Positions 11,390 through 19,950 of a stretch of 20,696 nt of DNA are shown here, in pieces; position 1 is the first letter of the stretch; each line of letters opens with the position of its first letter. The translations under genes and the position numbers were made by a program. Source of the DNA: Usnea hakonensis (lineage: Eukaryota; Ascomycota; Lecanoromycetes; Lecanorales; Parmeliaceae); contig BLJB01000347.1 of the NCBI GenBank assembly GCA_013423325.1, positions 1 to 20,696 on the forward strand, in the 5' to 3' direction. The notes beneath the pieces are model-generated. The model was not told where the DNA came from. It worked only from the letters and a program-made list of their open reading frames with translations, and searched no databases.

Positions 11390-11960
11390 ACTAAATAGAG
11401 TAAAGGAGTATAGCTAGTAAATAAGTTTAATATATACTCTAGATCCTTTCGGCTTAAAGTTTTAGATAATTAAATCTAGTATTAGCTTTAACTTAGTTAT
11501 TATCTTAATATCTTAGTAACTAATATATTCGAATCTATTTTAAATAATTATATATACTTTTATAGTAATTATTATATTATAGTTTTCTAGCCGAAGGTTA
11601 TTAAAAATAAAGAAGTCTAAGATTCCTTTAATCTATTTTAGATACTATTCGGGGGTCTTAAAAATTATAATAAATATAAATAGAAAGCTCCCTAAAGACT
11701 CTATAGTTAATAAATTAATCTCTATAATAAATAAGAAGACTTATTAGACTCTAAAGAGAAGGGCTCTAAGAAGGACGAAGATAAAAAAAGTATAAAGGAA
11801 TCTAAAGGGGACGAGGAAAAAGAGGATAAAGATAACTCTAGTAAAATAGACTTAATATAAAGGCTAAAAAGATTAGTATTACTAGAAGAATTAAATAACT
11901 CGATATTAATATTTAAGTTAGAGTCCTCGAAAAGAGACTCTTCTAGATCTTAGTAACTAC
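11390..11960 (+). pseudogene. Acidic, charged coding relic of unknown origin
   Basis: In the frame of 11771 the sequence reads KEKGSKKDEDKKSIKE, then GDEEKEDKDNSSK. This long Lys/Glu/Asp-rich run has no stop over about 38 codons, followed by LLEELNNSILIFKLESSKRD. Lys is probably former Glu in many places (GAA/GAG to AAA/AAG). Upstream, 11400-11740 reads in a less clear way with several stops. It lies after Copia RNase H and before the candidate LTR, so it may be the tail of an unrecognised element rather than part of Copia. No domain is recognised. Confidence 0.35.
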
Positions 11961-12086
11961 TATTACTATCTAAGTTAAATATATAGGGAAAAGTCTTAAG
12001 ATCTTTAAATAAATATAGAAAATTCTTATATTTAGAATAATAATAGATAATAATAGCCCCGTTTATATAAAAAATAGGGTCTAGAT

Positions 12087-12300
12087 TAGTTATCACGATA
12101 CTAGAAGGTCCGGATCGGACTAGTCCATATAGGGCTAGCTTCTAGATCTGACTTGAAGTAATCTTAGCCTTCGGGCTATAATTTACTCTATATCTTTATT
12201 TACTTCTATAGATAATACTATTAGTATTTACTTATATTATTTATTTATATTACAAATTTATAACTATTATTATAGTTAGTAGTAATACTTACTATAGTAA
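12087..12300 (+). other. Candidate LTR with a RIP-spared island and hairpins
   Basis: Between about 12087 and 12180 the DNA keeps CA, TG and CG dinucleotides and is more GC-rich than its neighbours on either side. It starts tagttatcacgatac, which could be a decayed TG-type LTR end. It holds nested inverted repeats: CTAGAAG (12101-12107) with CTTCTAG (12139-12145), and GTCCG (12108-12112) with CGGAC (12116-12120). There is also a TAGCC-TTCG-GGCTA stem-loop at 12165-12178. Decayed Gag sequence follows in + orientation, as expected after a 5' LTR, and a possible primer-site-like tagttatcaaat is near 12477. No second LTR copy is present in the window to confirm it. Confidence 0.4.
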
Positions 12301-13400
12301 GCTACTACTATTAATTAGTTATTTATTATCTTTTCGAGTCCTCTACTAGTTATAGTAGAAATTACTTATTTCTACTACTAATTCCTATTTTAGAATCTTA
12401 ATATAGAGATCTACTTTCTACTTCTACTATAACTATTATAATTATTATAATTACTACCTCTATATTAACTCCTAGTTATCAAATTTTCTAGTTATTAATT
12501 ATAGTAGTACTATAATAGACGGCTTATCTACTATACTAGATTTTTTATTAGGAGGTCTTATTAAGTACTTATCTAGTAAAGGCTTCTAATCGGAGACTTT
12601 TATTTATTTTAAAAAGCTACTATCTACTTTTCTTTTAGCTTCTTTTTTAAAGCCTATTCTAATTACTTCTATTACTATTTAGATTATTAAAATCTACTAC
12701 TATTCCTATTTACTACTAGGAGCCTTTAGTAGTACTCTAAATCCTTTATAATACTTTTTAAATTATTAAATAAGTAAATTATTACTCGTATCTATAAGAT
12801 TACTACTTTCTTATATATTAATTATATATTTATAAAGGACTTATTAAAGTAGATAAAATATATTATTTAATATTTTATTAATAGAATAATTTTATCTTTA
12901 TCTACTAATTTACTAGAGTAAGATTAAGGATAGTAATTATAATTAATATTATCTATATATCGCTAGCTATAAATCTAGACTATTAATAAGATAGTCTTTA
13001 AATAAGATCTTATTAACTTTAAATTTAATACCCTCTATATTCTATATTATCTATAATCTATATTAATATTATTAGATCTTAGTAACTAGATTAAAAATAT
13101 ACCCTAAAATTAATTATTATTTCGAAATCTAGGGAAGGCTCTAGAATACTATAATTTAATAACTAGTAGTAATACTAGGGAAGGCTCTAATAGATAGTTA
13201 TAGATAGCCCTAATTACTAGCTTTATCTTTAAATAATAGAATATTATTATTATCTTAATTAGATTAACTCCTACTACTACTATTATAGTAAGATCTATTA
13301 TAGTATTATTATTTATTTCTACTATTATAGTAGTTAATTCTAATTAGCGAGACTAGAAAGTTAAAGAAGTAGGATTCTTTAATAATAGCTTTAAAAATCT
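12301..13400. other. AT-rich 5' part of a Gag-type element
   Basis: This is AT-rich decayed DNA between the candidate LTR and the recognisable Gag core. Short runs such as ccctctatattctatattatctataatctatatt (13030-13063) are locally repetitive, and ctagggaaggctcta recurs at about 13130 and 13168. It probably contains the leader and N-terminal Gag sequence, but I can support no motif. Confidence 0.35.
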
Positions 13401-13428
13401 AGATAATACTCCTATTATTATAATTAAT

Positions 13429-13985
13429 CGATACTTATTTTATTAGGATATATATACTTTTATTAATAAGTTAAAAGATTTTATTAAGTTACGGCCTCCT
13501 AAAAAATTATATATTATACTCTCTAAATATTTCTAAGGAGAGCCGTAAAGCTAGTATTCTATTAAGCTTAATAATATTAAAAAGAATTTACTATAAATAA
13601 TATTATTAGAGAGCTAGTATAACTAGCTTATTAAGCGATTTAAGATTTAGACTTCTAAAGTCTAGAAACTATTTTAGAAGAAGAAGTATATTCTTAATAA
13701 TACTAGAAATTATATATACTTTTATAGCTTTATTTAGAATATCCTTTAATATATTAAAACTATTTAAATATCTATAATTTAAAAATAATTAATAATAGCC
13801 TAGAATAATCTAGTAGTTAAATTTAAGATCTATATATTAGAACCCTCTAATACTACTATTATAAAAGGGTTTATAGAATAGCTAGATATTTAGATAGATA
13901 TATAAATAGAGTTTACTAGATACTCTATATTAGATTTTTATAACTCTAATAATATTAATTACTCCTCTAAAAAATAAACTATAAA
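13429..13985 (+). pseudogene. Retrotransposon Gag core, decayed (LTR element)
   Basis: Read from 13429 with TAA/TAG as Gln or Trp, the sequence gives LRPPKKLYIILSKYFQGEP, then QYSIKLNNIKKNLL, LIKRFKI and YILNNTRNYIYFYSFIQNIL. This matches the flow of the retrotransposon Gag domain in fungal LTR elements: a KxFxGxAxxWY-type motif, then LxxRFK, and helices up to a FIEQLD segment near 13880. Gag assembles the particle that packages element RNA. The frame runs without an evident shift until it meets the LINE B 3' tail at about 13996, so LINE B probably inserted into or beside this gene. Stops are numerous and TGA is absent, as elsewhere. Confidence 0.55.
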
Positions 13986-13999
13986 ATAATAAGGTATGA

Positions 14000-14056
14000 A
14001 TTGGATTGGATTGGAATTCATACTCGTGTCTATCTAACTACGTGAAAGATAATTAC
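14000..14056 (-). repeat. LINE B 3' tip with CCAAT tail (inverted match to 1-57)
   Basis: The reverse complement equals bases 1-57 except at one site. On the - strand it follows the ORF2 C-terminus directly and ends with three CCAAT units, which is how many LINEs end (a short tandem tail from target-primed reverse transcription). ATGAATT and AATTCAT flank the tail here, making 13997-14022 a local palindrome. This may be chance at the insertion junction. Confidence 0.6.
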
Positions 14057-17000
14057 GGGAATCTCTGTAGCAATAGTATAAGGAAAACCTTCGTAGTATT
14101 ACTACTACCAGGGTAAAAAACCTTACCGAACTCCTACTTATCTCTACGGTTTTGAGTCTATATACCACCTTCGACTACTACCGCTCGGTACCCTCTACTC
14201 TCGTACCCCTCCACCTTCTTTATATCGATGCTAGCGCCCCTTAGGCCGCTCCCCCCCCATACAACTAGTCTTTCGCTAGGGAATACTAGCCTAGAAGACC
14301 AAACTAAATCAGCTATCTAGTTAACGCCCTCGCCCCCTTTAGGGTAGTTAGTATTCTCCGTAGGTCACTAGTTCCCGCGGATTCTAGAAGTGCTAATCTA
14401 GATTGTCCTAGCCTCGGATAAAAGATAAGGATATATTTAGTATCCTATTTCGGCTAGCCGTATTCGCAGCTAGCTATATAGATACCCGGGACCTTACGAC
14501 GGAAGAGGAACTATACCAGCCCGATCTTCTCTATTCGTATCTAGATCAGGGCGGAGCTTTCGGCTTTTGCGAGGTTATAGTGAAGTGTTCTCCTCGTTTT
14601 CCAGTCTTTAGGACCCTGAGCTAGTGTCCTCTTATCTTCGGGTATACCCGTGCGGTAGCCTTCCTATAGGGTGCGCCAGGCTATATTACCCTAGCCCCGT
14701 ACTCTTCCTCTTATTACTTCCGTCTCCTTCCTTTCTCTCTTCCCTGCGTCGTATTACTCCCACCCTCTCCTAGGGAGGGCCCCCTCGGCCCACGAGCTCT
14801 TCTCTATCGTAGGTGCCGGAGGTACTTTTACCCTACGACCTCGCTTCCCCCGGAGTACTCTGCGGATGCGTGCGTTTCCGATTTTCGTGACCTCGTGCAC
14901 GCCCCTAAGGGCTTGGTAACGGAGGACCGCTAGGTCTAAAGAGACTTATATAGGGGGAATACTCGTCTCTACTTCTAGTTCCCTAGTGCTTATCGCCTTA
15001 TACGCTCCCGAGACGTGTCTTAGATACTTATTCTGGGTTATCCCTAGCTATCTTCCTGGTGTCTTTGTTACTCCTCGCGTACCCGCCGGGTTGTACTAGA
15101 TAGCCGCCGCGTATATTATCGCCGGCCGAATAACGGCCTAATATACCGTACGTACTCGGTTTAGTATTGTTCCCTATGTCGAGGCTGCCGTTATTGATAA
15201 CGCGAGGTATTAGGATGCTATTTTAGCTTTTACTTTCTTAAGGTAGGGGCCCTACCTTAATTTTCCATCCACGTGTAGGCCTAGGACCCGAATACTATCC
15301 TTTGGCTCTGTGACTATTACTCCTAGGTCTACTACGGCTTTTATATTGAAGCGTTTCGGCCTTCTGGTAAGGTAGACTAGCTCGTATTTCTTGGGGGCGA
15401 AGGTCGCCCCGTATATTTTCGCCCACTTTAAGCATACCTCGTGGGCTATCTTGAGCGTCGCGTAGTTAGCCTCCGTACTCTTCCCGTATACTAGCAGGTA
15501 GACGTCGTCGATAAAGCCTCCGACTTAGAGGTTTAACTTTAGCTTCGAGTACTCTTCGATAAGCGGTACGTTAAAGAATAGAAATAATATGGGGGATACC
15601 GGGGACCCTTATAGGATCCCTATCTCTACCGGTTCTACCTCGCTTATTTTCTGCCCTAGCGTTATTGATATTGCTCTCTCCGTGAGAAAGCTCGACGTCC
15701 AGTTCACCATCTAGGGAGGGATCCCTTTAGATTTAAGATTATAGAGGAGCCGTACGTAGGATATATTATCGAATACCCCTGCCACGTCTAGAGAGAGTAG
15801 GCTAGCCACGTATTGTTTACCGCTGCCCTAAACCGTGTACACTGCGTTTACTATTATCTCTAGGGCTATCTCGGTAGACCGCCCTCTCCGTGCACCTATT
15901 TGTTCCGGGGGGAGGAGGTTATATTCCTCTATATAGTCGCTAAGTCTCTTGGCTACGACTATTTCTAGAGCCTTCCCTAGAGTGCTTAATAGGGCGATCG
16001 GTCAGTACGACTTTAATTCGGAGTAGTCATCTTTACCCGGTTTACGGAGGACTATTATGTTGGCGACTTTGAACTCCCTCGGGTAGTAGCCTAGGTCTAT
16101 ATATACCTAGAAGAGCCTATTGAGCTATAGGAGGGCCTCTCCGGCGACTAGCCTTAGAAATCTATTCGGTATCCTATCTATCCCCGGTACTTTATCCTAT
16201 TTAGGGTAAAAGATAGCTACCTTTACCTCTTTCTCCATTAGTTCTACGATTATCTCGGCTAAGTCTAGATAGACTATATCCTCGATATTGATAAGGTCTA
16301 CTTATAGGGGGGGAGGGAAGAACGTCCTTCGAAGTACCTTTACCTTACCTTCGAACGACCCCGCTAGACCGACTTCCCCGTCCTTAAGCGCTAGGAACTT
16401 AGGTAGTAGCTTTAGGTTTATACTATTCTATCTAGTCTACTTAGCTAGCCCCCAGATTCCCTTCTGTAACTCTTCTACTTCGTAGACCCCTCGCCTAAAG
16501 TCGAGCGTTTTGGCTCTACTAATTACCTTATTCCGGTATTTTACAGCTATACGCTATTTTTCCTCCCTCCGGTTTCCGCGGCTATTTTAGTATTCGGCCG
16601 CGAGGCGTTTTGCCTTCAGCGTGGCCTCGCTATAGTCGTAGTCCTAGAACGATTAAGCCCTATCTAATGGTTTAGCCTATAGAACGGTCTCTTCTACTAC
16701 CTTCCTTAGGCCCGCTATAATGTCCTCTAGATATTCGTCTATCTCTCTTCTAGTCCCTAGCTGGCTAGGAGGTAAGGAGTAGACTAGCTCTCGGATCGCG
16801 GTCTTTATAGCTTCTAGCTTTACTATTTTCTACGCCTTTCTCCTAATAGTGGGGGCTTCCTCTATTAATAGGTCGAGCTCTATATATACTAGAAAGTAGT
16901 CGGAGCCTATTTATAGGTCTAGGCGTACTCTATACGATTTTATTACCTTAGTTAGTCCCGGCGTCGTAAAGATAAGGTCTATAACGTTTTCGCTACCCCT

Positions 17001-17725
17001 CGCCCTCTAGGTTATAGAGTCCTCGGGAAGCGCGAGTTTTATATCTACTCCCGTAGTTATCTCTAATAACTCGTCCGCTTCCTTATAGTAGCTAAACCTC
17101 CCGTAGTTATTCTAGTTCGGGTAGTAGAGGTTAAAGTCTCCTATTACTATCTGTTCGCCTTATCCCTAGACCTCCTTTTTTAGTACTAGGAGGCTTAATA
17201 GGTTATCGATAGTAACTAGAGATAGGTTAGGGTTATATACGTTAAGGATCTAGATCGCCTCTTCTCCCGTAATCCTATCTTTTCCTTTAAGCTTTATAGC
17301 GATAGTATAGATATTCTTAAATAGAGACGTCTCTTCCTATATATTAATATTGATCCTTTTATTAATATAGAGGTATACCCTTATACCCGCTTCGCCCCTA
17401 TATAATAGGAAGAATTCGCTAGTTCCGGGGTTATATAATAACTTCGTATATATATTCTACTAAGGTTCCTAGATCGCTAGGACGTCGGCCTATTTTATTT
17501 CTAGATCGTTAAGTAGCGCTATTATCGTTCCTAGTTTACCTCTTATATTATACTATAGTATTATTAGGGTCTAGCTTTCCGTTATAGGAAAGCTAGTATC
17601 TAGAGGTTCTACTCTTAGGCGTCTTATATCTGGATCTCCTAGGTCTCGGACGGTTGGGCTATCCCTATTAGTCTATAGGTTCCTATCCCGGATAGGATTT
17701 TTAACGATATTTAACTAATCTCCTT
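14034..17725 (-). pseudogene. LINE B ORF2: endonuclease and reverse transcriptase
   Basis: ORF2 would nick chromosomal DNA and reverse-transcribe the element RNA at the nick. From the N-terminus it reads LIIL*YNIRGKLGTIIALLN and AIQEP (near 17455-17570, Q at a stop), and GDFNLYYPN near 17115-17141, all endonuclease motifs. IGSDYFLVYIEL follows at about 16875-16910, where the catalytic SDH reads SDY (CAC to TAC). Then come SLDVAGVFDNISY (15760-15797), GILQGSPVSPILF (Q at a stop) and GFIDDVYLL with FIDD at 15504-15515, which are reverse transcriptase motifs with catalytic Asp residues kept. CEYG...KHIL-like C-terminal Cys/His follows near 14466. Codons at 17580, 17136, 16899, 15513, 14466 and stop 14034 are all in register, so no net frameshift exists in 3.5 kb. 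All decay is by TAA/TAG and missense. The start codon is unclear; the frame overlaps the end of ORF1. No RNase H motif was recognised. Confidence 0.85.
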
Positions 17726-18896
17726 CGTTATAAATCTTCCTAGTCTTTCTACTCTAGGAGCTCTTCTAAGCATTCCGGAGTCTTCCTCTTCGCGGCCGCT
17801 TTCTGTATTAATTGTATCTCGTATTCTCTTCTTCTTAGGCGGAACTACCGTAAATCCGTCGATAGCTATCGGCGCTTCTATAGCCTTTATCCCTCCTAGG
17901 TCGGAGGCCGTTGTTAGCCTTAGTATTAGCTTTCTCGCGACCTTCTCGGTCTCTTGCCTTTTTCTCGGGCATATCCTCTGATACGCTGCGTGGCCCCTGC
18001 CTCCGCATGCCGCGCATGCTCTGTGGGCTCCCGGAGCTACCTTGTTATACTCCCTAGTATCGTGTTTCTAGTTGTACTCGGCGTATCTGGTTTTATTTTT
18101 GCAATGTGCAGCCATATGGCCCTACTCCTGGTAGTTGAAGTACTACGCCGCTCCGTGTATATAGTGTGATACTTCCTTCGCCTCCCCCGCCTCGACCAGG
18201 CCTCTTAGTACTAGCCCGGAGGCCATTTCTTCTATGGCAACGTCGATAATTAGCGACGAGTACCTTTTCTTACCCCCTCCTAGCGCCGGTCTCCTCGCGC
18301 TCGCCATCTATTTCGTCTTCACTATATCTAGGCCTAGATATAGTCTCCTGTTATCTTCTTGTATCTTCTTCTTTACGGCTTCCTTATTCTCCGTATCTAT
18401 CGCCTCGATCCTTATCCCGTATACTACTACGGTATAGGTCCTCTTTACTACTTTCGCGGTCTTGAACTTCTTGGTGGCCCAGATTGAGTCTCTCTCTAGG
18501 AGTTCCTTCGCCTTTACGCTGGCTATCTGGAGTTCGATATCCCCGCTCTTTAGTCGCCGCGCCGCCACGATGTCCTCCGACGCGTATCCTACTATCTTGA
18601 AGGACGCGACGAGGTTCTCGCTAGTGACTCCTATAGTAGATATCCTCTCCTCCTCCTTTTCTATCCTAATTAGGAGTTATCTTGTCCTCCTAGATTCTTC
18701 CGTAGTCTTTTTCTAGGCTTATGCTACTAGTCCTATCCTCGTGTCCTATAGCGATAGCCCCGTAAAGGGATTTCCTTTGCTCCAGCATCCCCCTAGGGAG
18801 CCTTAGAGGGTCGGGGTACTCGACCCGCTATCCGTAAGGCTCTAGAGTCTGTGTGCTTCCTTCTGCGTATGGGCTTCGAGGTCAATCTGATATCCT

Positions 18897-18904
18897 TTAA
18901 TAAA
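18897..18904. repeat. 8-bp target duplication TTAATAAA (left)
   Basis: The sequence is identical to 19575-19582 and immediately flanks the palindromic element. One copy belongs to the ORF1 codons for Phe-Ile-Lys. The local sequence is partly palindromic (CCTTTAATAAAGG), so shorter duplications of 4 or 6 bp would also fit. Only the 8-bp reading gives element ends that are GGGT and ACCC. Confidence 0.8.
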
Positions 18905-18971
18905 GGGTTATGATAGGTGTACCCCCCCTTTTACTACATGTACCCCCCCTTTTTTTACATATACCCCCCCC
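18905..18971 (+). repeat. Left terminal inverted repeat with GTACCCCCCC units
   Basis: The TIR begins GGGTTATGATAGGTGTACC and contains three subunits of about 20 bp, each with TACCCCCC followed by a T-rich run (C runs of 7, 7 and 9). The mirror arm at 19506-19574 has G runs of 10, 7 and 7 in the same spacing. Confidence 0.8.
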
Positions 18972-19140
18972 CTTATTTCGGCCATGCTCCAAGCTTCTGC
19001 CGAGGTACCTTGTGCTTGGTGAAGCTACCATAGAAAATTTTGTACCTTTCCAATAGTAACAGCAATGGCAATAGCAAATCGCAATGGCCATGGGCAATGG
19101 CTAATAGCAATAGTAATGGCAATGGTAATACGCCATGTGC

Positions 19141-19286
19141 TGCGCTGCGTAATAGGGTAGATTAGGGAGGGTTTTAGGCTTAGGGGCGTACTTTAGCCCC
19201 GGGAACCAGCCCCTTAGGGGACTCCCGGGGCCCAAACCCCGTGCCTCTGGTAAAAACCCCCCTAATTTACCCTATTACGCAGCGCA
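19141..19286. repeat. Inner inverted repeat and central hairpin of the foldback element
   Basis: TGCGCTGCGTAATAGGG begins the left arm (19141-19167), and 19260-19286 is its reverse complement with one mismatch in 27. The arms enclose a GC-rich core with CCCCGGGA (19197-19204) against TCCCGGGG (19223-19230) and a CCCCTTAGGGG loop region. Outside the arms the symmetry continues (ATGTGCT on the left, AGCACAT on the right), apart from a 10-nt extra piece, CTATATAATT-like, in the right arm. It could be an older MITE nested at the centre, or simply the core of one long palindrome. Confidence 0.75.
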
Positions 19287-19308
19287 ATTATATAGAGCAC
19301 ATTGCGCC

Positions 19309-19436
19309 TTACCATTACCATTGCTATTGCCATTACTATTGAACACGGGCATGGCCATTGCTATTTGCTATTGCCATTGCCATTGAACACGGGTATGCTA
19401 TTGCGATTTGCCATTGCCGTTGAATACGGGCATGGC
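19309..19436. repeat. CCATTG/CTATTG arrays with three TTGAAYACGGG units
   Basis: Imperfect hexamers CCATTG and CTATTG fill this right-hand arm. TTGAACACGGGCATG-type units begin at 19339, 19383 and 19420. The left arm (19051-19130) carries the complementary CAATGG/CAATAG hexamers without the TTGAACACGGG units, which makes the two arms unequal in length. Confidence 0.7.
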
Positions 19437-19505
19437 CTATGGTGGCGCGTTCTTTTAGCGTAGGGGGGTATACCTATGTTACTAGCCTAGATCTACCTAG
19501 CGGGA

Positions 19506-19574
19506 GGGGGGGGGGTATATGTAAAAAAAGGGGGGGTACATGTAGTAAAAGGGGGGGTACACCTATCACGACCC
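19506..19574 (-). repeat. Right terminal inverted repeat
   Basis: Reverse-complement partner of the left arm. On the - strand it begins GGGTCGTGATAGGTGTACC. The longest homopolymer is ten G at 19506-19515. Confidence 0.8.
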
Positions 19575-19582
19575 TTAATAAA
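19575..19582. repeat. 8-bp target duplication TTAATAAA (right)
   Basis: Exact match to 18897-18904 on the other side of the palindromic element. Confidence 0.8.
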
Positions 19583-19950
19583 GGTCTGGATGCCTCCCAG
19601 GTTCTTTTTGTACGCCTCCCACACGGCCGCGCTTAGCTCCCCAAACGGCGTGTTTTTGATGGCTTCTAACGCGGCGATAGCGTTACTCGCTTGTTCCTTC
19701 CTATTTGCCTGGCTCCTCCCGAGGTTTCTCCCATTAGTCGCCCCCCCCACCGGTTGGTTGGGGGCCTAGGTCGCGAGTTCTTGACGCGTTTCTTCCACTA
19801 CCACTTTACCCCCTCCTCCCCTATCGTTCACTATGCTCCCCTCTGCCCCTGCCCTAAGTCGCTTGCGTGCTTCGTACGCCTCGTTGCCACTGTCAACCAT
19901 AGATTGGAATGAGCGTCCTTCCATCCTCCTAGATTACTCCCGCTAGATCA

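Larger units (their letters stand above)
18905..19574. mobile_element. 670-bp palindromic foldback/MITE-like element
   Basis: The ends are inverted repeats of about 67-69 bp: 18905-18971 pairs with 19506-19574, differing at one dinucleotide near the tip (TA against CG) and in the length of one C/G run. Inside come inverted hexamer-like arrays (CAATGG/CAATAG types), then a strong inner inverted repeat and a GC-rich central hairpin, so most of the element can fold on itself. There is no coding capacity. CA and TG are plentiful, unlike the LINE around it. The 8-bp target duplication fits hAT-type transposition, but the GGGT tip is not the usual hAT terminus, so the superfamily is open. It must be mobilised in trans if it moves at all. 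Confidence 0.82.
17711..19900 (-). pseudogene. LINE B ORF1: Gag-like RNA-binding protein, split by insertion
   Basis: ORF1 starts at ATG 19898-19900 (MVDSGNEAYEARKRLRAG) and stops at TAA 17711-17713. Without the inserted element and one target copy (678 bp, a multiple of three) it is a single frame of 503 residues. The N-terminal part reads NTPFGELSAAVWEAYKKN before the break. A well-kept middle part (18308-18568) reads ERDSIWATKKFKTAKVVKRT. Three CCHC knuckles follow: 18101-18142, where two Cys read Tyr; a second where Cys again reads Tyr; and 17969-18016, intact as CAACGGRGHAAYQRIC. In-frame stops include TAG 19766-19768 and TAG 18308-18310. The protein would bind element RNA. The stops lie on both sides of the insertion, so the gene is dead independently of it. 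Confidence 0.82.
14000..19950 (-). mobile_element. LINE B: near full-length Tad1-like LINE
   Basis: This is a non-LTR retrotransposon on the - strand. It has a short 5' leader (about 19901-19950), ORF1 with CCHC knuckles, ORF2 with AP-type endonuclease and reverse transcriptase, and a CCAAT tail. The ORF order, the FIDD form of the polymerase motif and the C-terminal Cys/His module place it with the fungal Tad1 clade. CG is abundant, yet CA/TG is largely gone from ORF2 and less so from ORF1. The element is interrupted in ORF1 by a 670-bp palindromic insertion. I found no clear target duplication around it, so the 5' end is approximate. Confidence 0.8.

Noticed and set aside
12301..13400. tRNA or snoRNA genes in the AT-rich stretch
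   Set aside because: I saw no cloverleaf boxes or C/D box pairs; short stems there are expected by chance in TA-rich sequence.
1..14056. A 14-kb DNA transposon or Starship-like element bounded by terminal inverted repeats
   Set aside because: The right repeat is continuous with a LINE 3' end, the contents are retroelements on +, and I found no transposase or tyrosine recombinase. Kept only as the alternative.
16288..16485. Open frame of 65 codons on the + strand
   Set aside because: It lies antisense to LINE B ORF2 and has no family resemblance; it is a by-product of the opposite-strand coding.
17835..18017. 60-codon frame on the - strand beginning MRGMRRQGPRS
   Set aside because: It overlaps the third zinc knuckle in another frame. 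The frame that reads CAACGGRGHAAYQRIC is in register with the rest of ORF1, so this one is a shadow.
18897..19097. 66-codon frame on the - strand ending in KRGGTPIITLY
   Set aside because: It is made of the foldback element's hexamers and terminal repeat, not of a protein gene. The mirror frame at 19439-19636 repeats the same GGGICKKRGG string, as expected from an inverted repeat.
19051..19436. CRISPR-like array
   Set aside because: The units are imperfect hexamers in inverted arms with no unique spacers, and the context is a eukaryotic transposon.
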